A stretch of DNA of 64,000 bases from Zygnema cylindricum. Its lineage: Eukaryota > Streptophyta > Zygnematophyceae > Zygnematales > Zygnemataceae. This document shows, piece by piece, positions 21,363 to 33,135 of this stretch; position 1 is the first letter of the stretch, and every line of letters begins with the position of its first letter. A program made the position numbers and the translations under genes. The notes beneath the pieces were generated by a model. The model was not told where the DNA came from. It saw only the letters and a program-made list of their open reading frames with translations, and ran no database searches. The stretch lies in NCBI GenBank assembly GCA_037447655.1, contig JBBHKE010003380.1:121202-185201 (forward strand), read 5' to 3'.

Positions 21363-22700
21363 TACACCTCCTCATTAGAGCATCCCCATAACTTGTATCA
21401 CTCTAAGTGGTGATGCCAGTATTATCTCCTCCCAAATGCAACCACAAATCTCTTGTTCCTATCAAATACCTCATTACCCTCTTAGCTGCTTGTCAATCTC
21501 TCTTCCTAGGATCATTCAAACTCCTACTCAATATTGATATAGCTACCCCTATATCTGGTTGGGTACACTTTGTAAAATATATCAAGCTACCGACAACTTG
21601 TCTATACGGAATATTTTTGATAAATTCTCTTTCCTCCCCTCCTAACTTGTCATCGAGAATCACAACTCCGTTTTTTTGAACTCCCCTCATTTCCTTTCTT
21701 TAAATCCATTGGAGTTGTACAACTATCGTTTTTATCCATTTGGAATATTTGAATCATGTTTCCGATTGACTCCTTTTAGGTTAGTTTGATTATTTTATTC
21801 CCTCATCCCTCTCCAACTGAATTCCCAAAATATATTTAGCTTCCCCGAAATCCTTCAATTCAAATCTACTTTTTAGAACTATTTTCAGCATATCAATTTT
21901 CTCCATTGATTTACTTAAAACAAGCAGATCATCAGCATAAATTGCAACAAAAAACATATCTTCTTCATCCGCAATTAGATAGAAGAAATGATCCGGGCTG
22001 TTTTCAGACATATCCCAATTTTGTCAATAAATCATCCAGTTTTTTATTCCATTGGCGAGGAGCTTGTTTCAGTCCATAAAGGGACTTTATCACTTTGCAC
22101 ATCTTGTTTTTTTCTCCTTCCTCTACAAACCTTTCCGCTTGTCGCATGAAGATCTCTTCGTCCAGTTCTCAGTGTAAGAAAGTTGTTTTGATATTCATGT
22201 GGTGCACTTTCATGCCTTCTGCTACTGCCAAACTGAGTAGGATTCACACGGAGGGAAATCTAACAACAGGAGCAAAGGTCTCCTTATTATCAATCATTTC
22301 CTTTTGTGTGAACCATTTGGCCACTAATCTGGTCTTATATCGCTCGATGGTGTTATTTGGATCGAGTTTCAACTTAAATACCCTCTTGTATCCAATCGGT
22401 TTTCTATGTTGTGGACATTCCACCAGCTCTCATGTATTTGCTTCCATAATTGAAGCCATTTAATCATTGATAGCTATCATCTATCTACTATTTTATGGAC
22501 TATTAATTTCTTCAAGTAAGTTTGGGGTTCACTCAGATGTGACAGTTTAGTTATCTTATTGTTAACTTGTCTCTCTTAAAGTCTGTTGGTGTTTCTTTTT
22601 CCTCCTTCAAAATCTGATGTCGGAAATAGAAGGTTATCTTGGATTTCTCCGAATAATTTCATCTTCTCCCCTATCCATGAAGTCCATTTCTAGTCTTTCA
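21363..22700 (-). pseudogene. A7 RT and partial RNase H
   Basis: Minus-strand frames carry RT C-terminal and connection blocks (21690-21493: VVGSLIYFTKCTQPDIGVA and ILSRSLNDPRKRD) and RNase H start near 21420-21363. 22011-21790 contains FFVAIYADDLLVLSKSMEKI, so the catalytic box is YADD. Upstream RT (22247-22044 and about 22290-22450) matches MRQAERFVE and FKLKLDPNNTIERYK in shifted frames. Many stops and frame changes; not functional. Confidence 0.75.
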
Positions 22701-24210
22701 TCGTCCAGTCTTTTATCGTGATCTTCCTCAGTTTTAACTAGAGACTGTGGCTCCAAGAGTGAGTCATTCTCAATCACAATTTTCCTTGCATCTGCAATTT
22801 CCGTCTGAACTGAAGTTTTGTTAAAAAAATGTGAATCTAACTCATTTTCGGATTCAATTATAATTCTGACCTGTTTAGTATATTAAAAGGGATATATTGA
22901 TTTTCCTTCATCTATAACTTTTAAGTGTTTAACTAGGATGTTATCTTTTTTTCCAAAATCGTAAACTCTTTATCCATTTACATTTTTTATCATATGCAAG
23001 TAGATACCTCGACTTTCCTCTTTCATCTAACTTCGAATCATATTTTTTTGTATTTATACTATAAACTTGACTTCCGAACACCTTTAAGTGTGAGACATCA
23101 GGTTTTCTCCTAGTCCATTTTTCATAAGGTATTTGACCTTTCACCGTCGAGGTGAGGACTATATTCTTAAGGTAATTAGCACATTAAATTGCCTCTGCAC
23201 AGAATCGTTTTCATATTTGTTTATGTGTCAGCAAGTTTCTCGCACTATCACTTAATGTCCTATTTAATCTCTCATCCACACCATATCGTTCGGAATTCTT
23301 TGGGACAGTCTTTTGGTGTTGAACCCCGTCGTGTTTCAAAAAATCCTCAAACAGATTAGAAATGTATTCTCACCCATTGTCACTCCTCATTCTCTTTATA
23401 GGTGTCTAATGAAGCATCTCACTCCATGCGTTATACTCTTTAAAATAAGCTGGTGCTTCAGATTTTACTTTTAGGAAGTATACTCTGTAATTCCTAGACT
23501 AGTTATCGGTAATTCTAAGCATAAATCTCTTCCCTCCGACTGATGCACTTTGGCCGATCCCCTTATATCAGTATGAACTAGATATAAGACTTTTTCCCCT
23601 TTATGTTTTACAGTTTTTGGGAAAGGCAATCTATGGATCTTACCTCCAGCACATCCACTACAATTATCTAAAGTCTCATTATCTCCAAACTGAATTCCCT
23701 CAACTACTTCCATCTTCTTCATTTCTTTTAGTCTATCTATATGCTCATGCCCCAATCGTTTATGCCAAATCATCAAGTAATTTACACGGACATAGTAAAC
23801 TCCCATCTTTGAATTACTCAAATTCAGCCTAAATATTCCTTGCCTACCTTTTTCAGTTGTGAACTATACTCCATCCTCATAGCTAGCTCTAAAGACTCTT
23901 TTCTTGGTGCTTGTCTCAAAACCGTTAACTTCTAAAATTGATGTAGAGATAAGATTTTTATTCAGCTGTGGAATAAAAAAAGCATATGAGAAAATGACAA
24001 TTGATGTCTTACCTTCAACTAAGACTTTATAATCTAATCATCCAACTAAGCTAGTGGTTACTACTCTCCCATCCCCATACTTTATCTCTACAGTAGGGAT
24101 CTTTCTCATTTTATTAAACAACTATTTCTCTCTACACATATGCATAAAGGCACCTGAGTCAATAATCCAACCTTCTTCGAAAGCTTGTTTCACTCCCCCG
24201 AAGGCACACT
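22701..24210 (-). pseudogene. A7 protease and integrase (broken)
   Basis: The protease motif IDSGA is intact (about 24150-24168). 23821-23471 holds WHKRLGHEHIDRLKEMKKM and CSGCAGGKIHRLPFPK, the pre-integrase zinc region, and HTDIRGS, where the usual Trp after Asp-Ile is Arg. Near 23280 the third acid region reads GVDERLN, so Glu is kept. 23144-22941 is the integrase C-terminus (RRKPDVSHLKVFGSQVYS). Frameshifts separate all these blocks. Confidence 0.75.
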
Positions 24211-25321
24211 TCTTCTTCCTCGGAATCTCCAATTCGGCTGTCATCGCAAACTCTTCGATGAGTAGAAGTCATCAATCATCTTGATCGGAATCCTCTCTTG
24301 TGACTTGTGTTGTCACGAGTGCTTTTTTTTTTCCTCCGGCTGATCCGCTGTTATGCCCCTCCTTAATTCTCAGCTCTGTTAATCCAGTACACTCCGCCAT
24401 GTAATGTCCCAACTTCTTACAAAAGTGACAAAGCCCTTTTAGGAGGCCTGAATCCGATCAATCACATTGGTTTCCTTTGCCTCCTCCACCACGTTTCGAT
24501 AAGGTTTGTTGAAATCCGTATTCCGCCAATCACATCTAGTTGCCAATGCTTGGACACTCTTGCCTCCTCTTTGAATCTCGATTGTGTTTTCCCGAAACAA
24601 AATCATCGCAACAACGAAATTCCAAACCCATCAATTGTTTAATATATCCTGAACTTTGTTAACGATGTTCTTATAATCTTCCAACAGTTTCATGAGCAAA
24701 GTATTCAACTTTTTTTCTCATTCTCTTGTTTTCAAGCACTCTCCAACTCCATAAACAATCTGGACGAATCATTACAAAGGTGAAGCATCTTTCCTTCTTT
24801 GCAGTTTTTGATCAGCTAGTTGTTGTTGCTGAAATCTTCCACTCTTGTAAATATTTACAAGAGCCTCCCACAAATCAGCCACCTTGTCCACATTAAGGTG
24901 AGGGGTAGCAACTGCTTCAATAAGACTCTCGATAATAAAATGAGTTGCTATTGTGTTGTTGAAATCCCATATTTCAGTATCATTCGCCTCTATCTTGGAA
25001 CATCCCCTACTGGTAGAGATCCAATAGCTATCGCTGTGAGTTTTTCTTTTCCGATCTTCTTCGCTTTGTCTAATACGATGCTCTCTCCATCATCATCTAT
25101 CTCCTTTGCCTCGACGAATCCTTTTGAGAATCAGGCTCCTCGAAAACCTGGTGTAACCCTAAATTTGCAAATGGCCGCCCCACACAACTACTCACAGTGA
25201 CCTATAGACGTTTTTCAAATATAGCACCTCTCATCATTGTTTCCCAGTATATGAGCCTTGTTCCATTGAAAATGGGCAACCTAAAGGGTTCGCCCATAAC
25301 TTGTAAATTTGTGACCTCCAT
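24211..25321 (-). pseudogene. A7 gag (broken)
   Basis: Starts at the LTR-borne ATG (25321-25319) as MEVTNLQVMGEPFRLPIFN and meets TAG at 25204-25202, after about 39 codons. Gag core blocks continue in other frames to a zinc knuckle CHFCKKLGHYMAEC (about 24436-24395) with all ligands present. The primer site (about 25301-25290) reads AGTTATGGGCGA, with two or three mismatches to the anticodon-arm complement. Confidence 0.75.
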
Positions 25322-26215
25322 TAGCCCATACAGTATCTAGCTTACATGAAGCCTCAAAGATAAAATTTGCCCTTTTGAATTTCAAACCAAATAAAAGCCA
25401 CCTGGTCAGACAAATGTTCTAACGAATCTTACCCATATGAGGGTTTGACTCCCTAGAGTCAAACACAGAAAAAAATTATGAATTTGCTCCCCTGAGCAGT
25501 AAGTTATGTATGGCCAAAGTTGACCTATTTATACAAAGGTCACTTGTAAAGAGCAGCCTCAAAAAATTACTAAGTCCCTAAACCTCTACTCACAACTACC
25601 TACTTATAAACCCTTTACCGATGAGAGGACTGTATAGTGCAAGAAGGTACAATGACCGATGTACTTCTTGTACGACCATTGTACGGCATGGCCTTGTAGT
25701 TGACGTTGTCAGCTCAAGAGCCATGGTTCCTCCTCCCATCTTCTCGGCTTTCCAATGATATGCTGCCACGTGGCATTGCGTGACATTGTCACCGATAGCC
25801 GCCGAAAGTTCATTCCGAGTTGGCGACTGCAATGACGACCGTTCGATCAAGGTAATTTATTGGGTCAGATTTGCGTATGTGCATTTCATCCAATTTACAT
25901 GTACCATTTTGTCCGTCTATTCCGTTAAATATATTAACCGCCGCGTTACTATTTTTATAGTTATCACGCCCCATGTATGTAACGATTTGTCTACGATTGA
26001 GTGGATAAGGCGAACGGTTGTTTGACTTGCGGTGACTGTGTATGATTAGGATCAAATCTTTGTCAGGTCACATATCTTTTTGTCAAAGGTTAATATGTTG
26101 CCTATCTCCTTAGTTGCTTGAAGGCAGCCATGGCTGCCTAAGTCTTAGTGACTATAACAGTTATATAGACTTAGAGTGGTGACTAGGAGATGCAACTAGA
26201 AAATACATTTCAACA
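25302..26215 (-). repeat. LTR-7, 5' LTR of A7
   Basis: A 914-bp LTR, starting TGTTGAAATG at 26215 and ending TTTACA at 25302. It keeps the GTAC dyad (near 25640-25675, arms CAAGAAG and CTTCTTG), the GGCCAAAGTTGACC block and GGATCAAATC in the tRNA-like position (near 26050). Right flank GTTGC belongs to DNA transposon C3. Confidence 0.8.
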
Positions 26216-26773
26216 GTTGCATGTCCTTCCATGACATTGTAGATGTAAAGCCCTGCAGCTTGTGCCATTTCATGGATGAAAAAGATGCGTTTTGCCTTTT
26301 AGTCCTCTCTCTTGTCGACGTGAAATGGCATCGTAATCTTGAGACCCCTGCGAAAAATCAAACGTATCGCACGAAAATGGACAAAATAAAAAAATTGTGT
26401 ACTTTTACTCGTCGCAATGAACGAAAACAAACAAAACATAGTGAATCGTGTACTTTCCTCGTCGATTAAAATCGTTTTTATTTTTTTAAGAATGTAGACA
26501 CGTGCGAATTTGTGATCTATTTGGGTAGCGAAAAGACTTTGATTTAAAATACATTGTCGATGTGTTTTGAATAAAAGTTTGAAGATGACCTTTATTGACA
26601 TGCGAAAAACATAAGAAGACAACATGTAAAACATTTTAAGTTTGACGATGACGCAAACTGTACTTTTACCTTTTTTGATATCTTTGTACGGTTGTAACTT
26701 AGGCGGTACTGCGCGAAGTTTTACAAGTAAATGATGGAAAAATACACTTACTTTGGCACAGGGGGACATACCC
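26216..26773 (-). mobile_element. DNA transposon C3 (truncated by A7)
   Basis: Matches the reverse complement of C1 (30230-31004) from its middle to its end, closing with the terminal motif GGGGACATACCC. The other part, which would lie left of 26216, is absent, cut off by LTR-7. No coding capacity; the listed open frames are incidental. Confidence 0.75.
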
Positions 26774-26951
26774 TCAGTAGTTTATATAACCTTAGATTGT
26801 TGTCGTTTTCGCTCCACATCGGCAAACAAACACCGATAATTTTCAATGTTCGGTTAGAAGTTTTCGCCCCCCCCTAGTGTACTTTGCTGTATGGTCAATT
26901 CGAAAACCAGAAGCACGAGGGGGTGCATAACGCCCTTATAAAATACATAAA

Positions 26952-27735
26952 GGTACAACCGAATGTACTTTTAACGTAGCGAACTTAATTTGTTTTTTAG
27001 CGTGGATCTGGAGGACCCAAATTTTAGGTGTCTCCATGCGTAGACTCGAAATTGTTACTTAGCTTTGTGACGATTGCATACGTCGGCCTTTCTAATGACG
27101 GATGTCATTGTCTACAATTTGTCGTGCCGCACCGTATTTTTTGAAACTTTTTGAAGCGTCGCAAGACGCATCGTACCTTTTGCAACGATTTGGCATGTCC
27201 CATATCATTGCGTGACATCGTAGACATACAACCTTGCAGCCGTGGGTGTACAACATAACTCTACGACTTTGCGTAAACCTCTCCCGCCGGACCGCCATGA
27301 CTTCCTAAATGTTTCACCTTCGCAAATTTTACACCTTTACACAAAATGAAACCGCATCGTCGAGACCTCTTCAAAAAAAAACCGTACAAGTTGTATGTGG
27401 ACAAAAATGAACAACCCTGTACTTTTTTTAGTCGTCAAAAACTTTTGAAGACTTTTCACACGGGGGAAATATATTTTCCTATTTGTGTAAACTGTTCTAC
27501 TTTATTTAGAGCAGGTTGCAAATGTGGTTTATGATAATTTTGAAGATGACGTGATAGTGGGTCGTTAAAACACAAGACGACAAATTTTGTACATCCTAAG
27601 TTTGAGGATGACGCAGATTGTACTCTATATATTTGCGATTTCCTCATACAATTGCAACTAAAGCACTACCGCGTCAAGTTTTAAAAGAAAACGATATAAA
27701 AAAAAACTCAAACTTAGCCACGTGGGGCTGTACCC
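26952..27735 (-). mobile_element. DNA transposon C4 (diverged copy)
   Basis: Matches C1 in reverse orientation along its length (for example TAGCGAACTTA and GGATCTGGAGGACCC near the left end; AAGATGACG and CACAAGACGACAAAT further right). It ends in CCACGTGGGGCTGTACCC, a diverged TIR, and begins near GGTACAACCGAATGTAC. The length of about 784 bp agrees with C1 and C2. Confidence 0.65.
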
Positions 27736-28148
27736 TAAAAAGTGTGAGATAAAAGCGATAGTCGGAGAGGGAGAGAGGAGAGGCGACCACTGCGAAAAAA
27801 ATATGCAAAGGACTCATGAATGGAAATGGAGGTCAAAGACTCCTGCAAATTGTTTTTCATACATGCGCGTGAAGGGCACAGAGAAAAATAGCGACTACTC
27901 TCTCTCGTCTAAAATTTTTACAACTTGTGTGGCGCTTGCGTGGGTCGTTTTTCATTCGTTATTTGGGCGGTACACTAACTAAAAACATCTTCTCGAGGTG
28001 ATTTTGGATGAAGTTTTTTGATGGGTTGAATTCTCTTGCCCGGGAGTCGAAAAATGTAAAACGCCAAAATGCGTTCACATGACGACAAACATGCAGTATA
28101 TTCAAATTATAGAATTGGCGTTCATTCTACTTTGGTAAAAATGATTTT
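27736..28148. other. Unassigned spacer
   Basis: About 410 bp between two TIR elements. I see no gene or RNA. TCTCGAGGTGATTTTGG near 27995 resembles the palindrome at 33794-33815. Confidence 0.4.
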
Positions 28149-29629
28149 GGGTGTGTGCCCCTGTGTCTAAGTGTTTTTTTCTGTCGTTCTCACAAAAAAT
28201 GGGACTTGCAACGAGAAAATCTTACGCTGTACGAAAAATGGGCAAGATCCAAATAACATTTTGTGTCATCTTATAACTTGGATTGTACGTCAATTTGGCG
28301 TTATTATCATCGTTACCCACTTCCACGTCATGCCAGCTCATCTTCACACTTGTAATGGAATCAAATCGCAACCTGGTTTTAACCAAAGTAACACCCTATG
28401 GACAAATAGAAATCTGGTATTACACGCGTGAAACGTGTTCAACAAATTTTGAACGAGGGAGAGTACACGCTATTTTTTTTCCTGCTCATCACGCGCATGT
28501 AAGTACAAAAATGAAAAGCATGTACAGAAAAAAAAAAACCGTTGGGGTCTCGGACCTCCACTTTCATTCATGGGCCATTTGCAAAAGTTAACGACATCAT
28601 CGTCTCTCCCCATCTTTCTCATTCGACCGCTCCCCTTTCTCTCATCTCTTAATGAAATGTAGCAATAATAGTATCAAATGAAAGATATTTTATTTTCCTT
28701 TTTTTTTAATATTTTTTTTTGTCTCATTTTGATAGCATATCGAATGATTAAAGGTACAAAAAAGAAATCGGGAAGCCATGGGGGAAAGTTTATGTGTTGA
28801 TGACGTCACAAGATAGCATGACTTTGCAATGTCACAAAACCCTAATCACACAAAAAACTTGACGCCCACAAACTGTCGTCGTTTTTGTAGCCGTCACTAA
28901 TTTTAGGAAGTTTTGTAGTCGTCTATATTTCGTTTCGTACTATCGTAAGTTGTCGCACATTTTGTAGACGTCTACAGCTGTCACATATTTGAAGTAATGA
29001 AGCGTAAATATTGATTGAAATTGGAACACTTTGGAAAGTATGTCGTAAAATTTGCGCTAAAATGATAGATGTCCTATTGGGATAAAACGCACGGAGTAAA
29101 TTATTGATTACTACGTACTGTGCGCCTAAAAAAAATTCAAATGTTATAAAATTCGTCGTAAAATTCGTGCTTTTTTTTTTACTTTCAAATTTCAAAAGTT
29201 TTAAATATTCAATACCCTAAAAAACTGAAAAGTGTAACGAACTAGCGGCGAGCCGCGGAATTTACGGCGTCTTCAATGGCGTCTTCCTTCTGAAGACGGA
29301 GTGGAGGAAATCCGCGCGCGGCCGCGAGGAAATGAAGCAAAACTGAAAAGTGAGACAATAAGCGACGAGCGACGGAATTTACGGCGTGTCCAACGTCGCC
29401 TTCTTTTTGAAGACGGAGTGGAGGACATAAAAATAAGCGCGCTCAAACAAGCAACGTCTTTTTTTTTAATGCTCGTACAATTTTCCGTATAGTGTGAAAC
29501 GTACGAAATTTACGAAACAAGCGAATACTATGTAGTTTTCGGAAAATAGTCCAAATCCGTACGAATAAGACATCTATGGCTAAAATTCAAATAAACATTT
29601 CAAAGTTTCGGTTACATGGGCACACACCC
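28149..29629 (+). mobile_element. Non-coding TIR transposon (~1.48 kb)
   Basis: Bounded by GGGTGTGTGCCCCTGTG at 28149 and its near-complement ACATGGGCACACACCC ending at 29629. TTT lies on both sides, compatible with a 3-bp target duplication. The left 250 bp resemble the left end of the C elements and 33580-33790; the right part resembles 37180-37800. It holds a GC-rich tandem pair (29221-29440). No transposase is recognisable, so it is non-autonomous. The 3-bp duplication and GGG ends recall Tourist/Harbinger MITEs, as inference only. Confidence 0.65.
29221..29440. repeat. 118-bp tandem duplication, GC-rich
   Basis: Two units with period 118 starting AAAACTGAAA at 29221 and 29339. Each contains GGAATTTACGGCGT and CTGAAGACGGAGTGGAGGA-like sequence. 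It stands out as the GC-rich island of the surrounding AT-rich transposon. Confidence 0.7.
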
Positions 29630-29980
29630 TTTCTCGTACGTTGAAGTTTTTATCAAAGTTCCCTGAATTTTAAGGCAAAACGACAAAGAAAAGTCGATAC
29701 TCTAATACATGGGAAACCCCCTAAGGCTGAAAAGGAAAAGAAAACTAGGGGGTTATTCCACGTTGGCAAAACTCAAGTATGAGTGTTGGAATTTTTGTTT
29801 TTCGCGTTCTTTACTGTTACCTGAATCCAAAGTACACCGAATCGTAATTAGAGTAAACAACGCTTATTAGGTTGCCCTAAATTTTGACTCTATCACGTTA
29901 AATAGAGTAAACGATTCTAAAATTTTCATTATACTATTTAAGGTAATTTTTTAATGAGCGTTAATAACTCTAATACAATG
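29630..29980. other. Unassigned AT-rich stretch
   Basis: About 350 bp with no gene. It repeats GTTAATAACTCTAAT-like and TTAAATAGAGTAAACG-like motifs. Confidence 0.4.
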
Positions 29981-30172
29981 CCGTTTTAAATAGTGTGGCG
30001 TACGGTCGGTGCCTGACCGTGCAAAATTGTACTTTATTAAGTTAAAAAGTACAATTAATGATTTAATACAGGCCGTTATCATGTAACTGCGCTTTAACAA
30101 ACCGCGTAGTGCAAACGTTCATACTTAGTGACGATAAATTGTACGTTTTGTCAAATTCTGTAGGAATACCTA
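29981..30172 (+). repeat. Long inverted repeat, left arm
   Basis: About 190 bp matching the reverse complement of 35881-36066, including CCGTGCAAAATTGTAC, AATGATTTAATACA, CAAACCGCGTA and AAATTGTACGTTT, with scattered mismatches and small indels. See the right arm for interpretation. Confidence 0.7.
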
Positions 30173-30229
30173 ATTTACAGTAGAAATATTCACCGCGTCA
30201 AATTAGAATACTTAAATAAAGTAGAGTAT

Positions 30230-31004
30230 GGGTATGTCCCCATGTGCATAAGTAAGGGTTTTTTTTTTGTCGTTTTACTGTAAAACTTATCGCCGGACTG
30301 CCTAAGTTGCAGCCGTGCGAAGGAATCGAAAATTTGTAGAGTACAATTTGCGTCATCCTGGAACTTAAGATGTACGAAAATTTGTCGTCTTGTGTTTTTC
30401 GACCCACTTCCACGACAAAAAACGTCATCTTCAAGCTTATGTTTAAACACATGCACGATGTGTTTTAAAATTAGGTATTTTCGATAAACAAATAGGAACA
30501 TATATTCGCACGTGACGTAATTTTCGAAAAATTTCATACGATTTCCAAGGACAAAGAAAAGTACGGAATTCGCTATGTTTTGTTCGTTTGCGTTTAATAA
30601 GCGAAGAAAAGTACACAATTTGTTTGGTTTTGTCCGTTTTCGTCCAGTACGATTTTTTTTTTTGCAGGGGTCTCGAAATTCCGATGCCATTTCACGTCGA
30701 GCGGACAGGAGACGCGAAGGCAAAGCGCATCTTATTCGACCGTCAAACGGCATAGGCTGGAAGGCGGTACGTCTACAATGTCACGGTAAGACATGCGACG
30801 TCACACGCAGTTCCAAAAAAAAACGTTCGACCACAGATTGTAGACGTTGACAACCGTCACAGGTATTGTCGACGTATACAATTGTCACAAGCGTAAGTTA
30901 CGATTTTGTCCTTACAGATAGGGACACTTGAAATCCGGGTCCGGCGGATCCGCGCTAAAATACAAACTAAGTTCGCTAAGTTCCAAGTACATGGGGACAT
31001 ACCC
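30230..31004 (+). mobile_element. DNA transposon C1 (complete, 775 bp)
   Basis: Begins GGGTATGTCCCCATGT and ends with its exact reverse complement ACATGGGGACATACCC, a perfect 16-bp terminal inverted repeat. Outer bases are TAT on the left and TAA on the right. It contains no convincing coding sequence. C2 (34009-34787) is a close copy in the same orientation; C3 and C4 are reversed. Such length and lack of coding fit a MITE-like non-autonomous transposon. Confidence 0.8.
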
Positions 31005-31369
31005 TAAATTTCTTTTTGAAAAAGTTCTATCACACAAATTAGAGTTAATAACTAATTATTTTTTTCTCTTTTTTTACTCTAATTTTTTCTTTACTTACGA
31101 TTCGCGGTGTACAGTACAGAAAGTACATGCCCGCGTGACAGCACAGAAGGTGTCAAACTTTTTCGTGACTCTTTTTGTTGCTCATTTCGTCGCTCATGTC
31201 GTCGCTCAAGCGTGGCGAGCGTCGCCGTTTGGAGATACGAGGATGAGGTGTCGAGGCAGTTTTGTGAGTCATCGACGACACTCATTCGACAACACGTGGC
31301 AGAATATTTTGTCTCGAGATTGACGGTCCATGTTCATTTTCAATTTTCGTCGATCTCGGTGCACTGAAA

Positions 31370-31405
31370 CTGCACCGTGAATCGCTATAGCGATACACGG
31401 TGTAG
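31370..31405. repeat. Palindrome of two fused CACCGTG termini
   Basis: CACCGTGAATCGCTATAGCGATACACGGTG is two facing arms, ATCGC meeting GCGAT, with a single mispaired position in the 30-base core (arms CACCGTGAATCGC and its complement). The arm is the same as the TIR of the MITE at 36074-36617. This is what two termini joined with no interior would look like. Confidence 0.7.
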
Positions 31406-31909
31406 AGTCCAAGAAAAAAATGGGGTATGGGGAAGCACGTCGCGGTAATACGTTTCCTACTTCCTAATAAGCCTGAAAAGTACGAACTTTATTATCTTCG
31501 ATACGAAAAAAATAATGGCATGGAATATCTCCCCCTAAAAAGGCAAAAATGTTTTCCTTTCTTTGTCGTTATCGTGGCATCCATATAGTGCGGACGGGCA
31601 GCAGCTTGTAAAGTCGTTATGGATATGTTTCGTTCTTTCTTTGCTAAAAGTGGAAAGGTCCTAAGGACTTTTTAAAATTTACCGCTATTGTCCTTGTCGC
31701 GTAGCTGCATTTTAGATTTGTTACGGATATTGAAGATTCTGTTGGATCGACATGAAAGTTCCCAGGAGACACTCATGTCGACCAATCAGAACCTTCGCCA
31801 TCGACTCAGAAATCCAAAACAGAGATACGAGGCAAAGAAACTAATGACAAAGTCGCGAAAGTTTTTCATTTGAAATCGCAAAATTTTATGACAAATTTTA
31901 AGACTTCCT

Positions 31910-31955
31910 CCTGCCCGCGCTATATGCACCTTCCTGCCCGCGCTATATGCACCTT
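31910..31955. repeat. Perfect 23-bp tandem duplication
   Basis: The unit CCTGCCCGCGCTATATGC plus ACCTT occurs twice in a row without mismatch (31910-31932 and 31933-31955), which implies a recent event. Confidence 0.85.
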
Positions 31956-32329
31956 ACCGACTGTCCCTTAACAAAATAAATAAAATTATTATAGGGAATT
32001 GCTAATCGCAGTGACAATTTTTGCTGCGCGCAGATACTTGCGTCAAATTGTTAAAAATTGTACATTTGAAGTACAGATTAGTACAGTATCCTCTCACTCT
32101 CTCCCTTGTGAACTTCGTGGTCTGCCGCCCTTAGGGCGTGTCCCCATGTAACCGATATTTTGAAACGTTATTTTGGAATTTAGCGCTGATTTTACGGTGT
32201 ACTTTTCAAAGTGTGCCTATGTGAATCGTTACTTGCGCGTTCATTATTTTGAATATGTGGCAGCTGTAAACGTCGCCAATACTTGCGAAACCCAAACTGC
32301 TGACATTTGTAGACGCCAACGGTCTCGGA

Positions 32330-32339
32330 NNNNNNNNNN
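32330..32339. other. Assembly gap (10 N)
   Basis: Ten unknown bases. The sequence to the left is transposon-like and that to the right holds the host gene, so their true distance and order are uncertain. Confidence 0.95.
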
Positions 32340-32864
32340 AAACAGTTATTAAATTTCTACCTTTAAACTAGACTTCAAACTAAACTAAACGGAACCACTA
32401 ACAAGTTCTAAATGACCGGGATAATACGTTTGTCAATTAAAATGACGAACGTAAAAAAAAACGTCTGACACCACCTGTCAGGTTAGTCCCTGTATCATAC
32501 CCAACCCCTTTCACTGGTTCATTCGGTCAAACTGGTTAAAAAGTAAGTAAAATGTGTAAGACCGTTCCGACAGTACATTAAGAAATCTCAGAAAAATAAA
32601 AATAAGGGCTGACAAAGACAACATTGAAGTACAATGTGAATTCGTAATCCTGCAAGCAGGAAAATGTGAATGCCACACGCCTCTGGTATGTAAATACAGA
32701 AGTGAACAAATGTGATTCCACGAACATATTTCACCGTTTTCTCCTCCAAATATTGAAGTGTCCAAATTGTAAATTAGGAATAAAAATAAAAAGACTCTAA
32801 AGAATTACATGACAGCCTTGCCAGAATGTGTAAAATGAATGAAAAATTGGTCAAACTGGCTTAC

Positions 32865-32918
32865 TTGGTCACTTTCCCCAACCCATACTATGTCCCTGAT
32901 TGGACTGTCCACCACAGT
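32865..32918 (-). CDS. Host gene exon 2 (18 codons)
   Basis: A 54-base phase-0 exon on the minus strand, coding for TVVDSPIRDIVWVGESDQ. It is preceded by a textbook acceptor (a run of T followed by GCAG) and followed by the donor GTAAGC. It joins exon 1 (33136-33222) in frame across a 217-base intron. The combined sequence has a signal peptide followed by a short luminal stretch. From memory it resembles the start of VPS10/sortilin-like sorting receptors, whose first beta-propeller blade reads similarly; this is a weak call. I find no third exon between 32864 and the gap; the next intron would then extend into the transposon-filled region. Confidence 0.5.
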
Positions 32919-33135
32919 CTGCAAAAAAAAATGCAAGCAGTAAAATTAACTGTTTGCATAATAGGGCCAGTAAATCTTGAACAATCACCAAGGCAAATCA
33001 AATCAAACTTCAGATCAAATTTCCATCTTTAAATTATTGACAAAGTGGCCCAAAAAAGGGTGAAAGGGACGAAAGAGGAAGTGAAAGAGCAGGTGAACCT
33101 TGAAAAAAACAAAACGAGACAAAGTATGCACTTAC

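Larger units (their letters stand above)
21363..26215 (-). mobile_element. Copia element A7 (3'-truncated)
   Basis: Minus-strand family A element with a 914-bp 5' LTR (25302-26215), gag, protease, integrase, RT and the first part of RNase H. It is cut at 21363 inside the RNase H codons for YGDAxMRRC, where LTR-6 of A5 begins; its 3' LTR is not present. Its 5' LTR lies inside DNA transposon C3. Confidence 0.8.
31005..32329. other. Region without recognised genes (left of assembly gap)
   Basis: About 1.3 kb of mixed sequence. I see only the palindrome at 31370-31405, the 23-bp duplication at 31910-31955, and short S/R-rich open frames (31107-31367) with no family resemblance. Confidence 0.45.

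Noticed and set aside
31107-31367. S/R-rich ORFs near 31.1 kb as a gene
   Set aside because: No recognisable domain, overlapping frames on both strands of similar size, and transposon surroundings.
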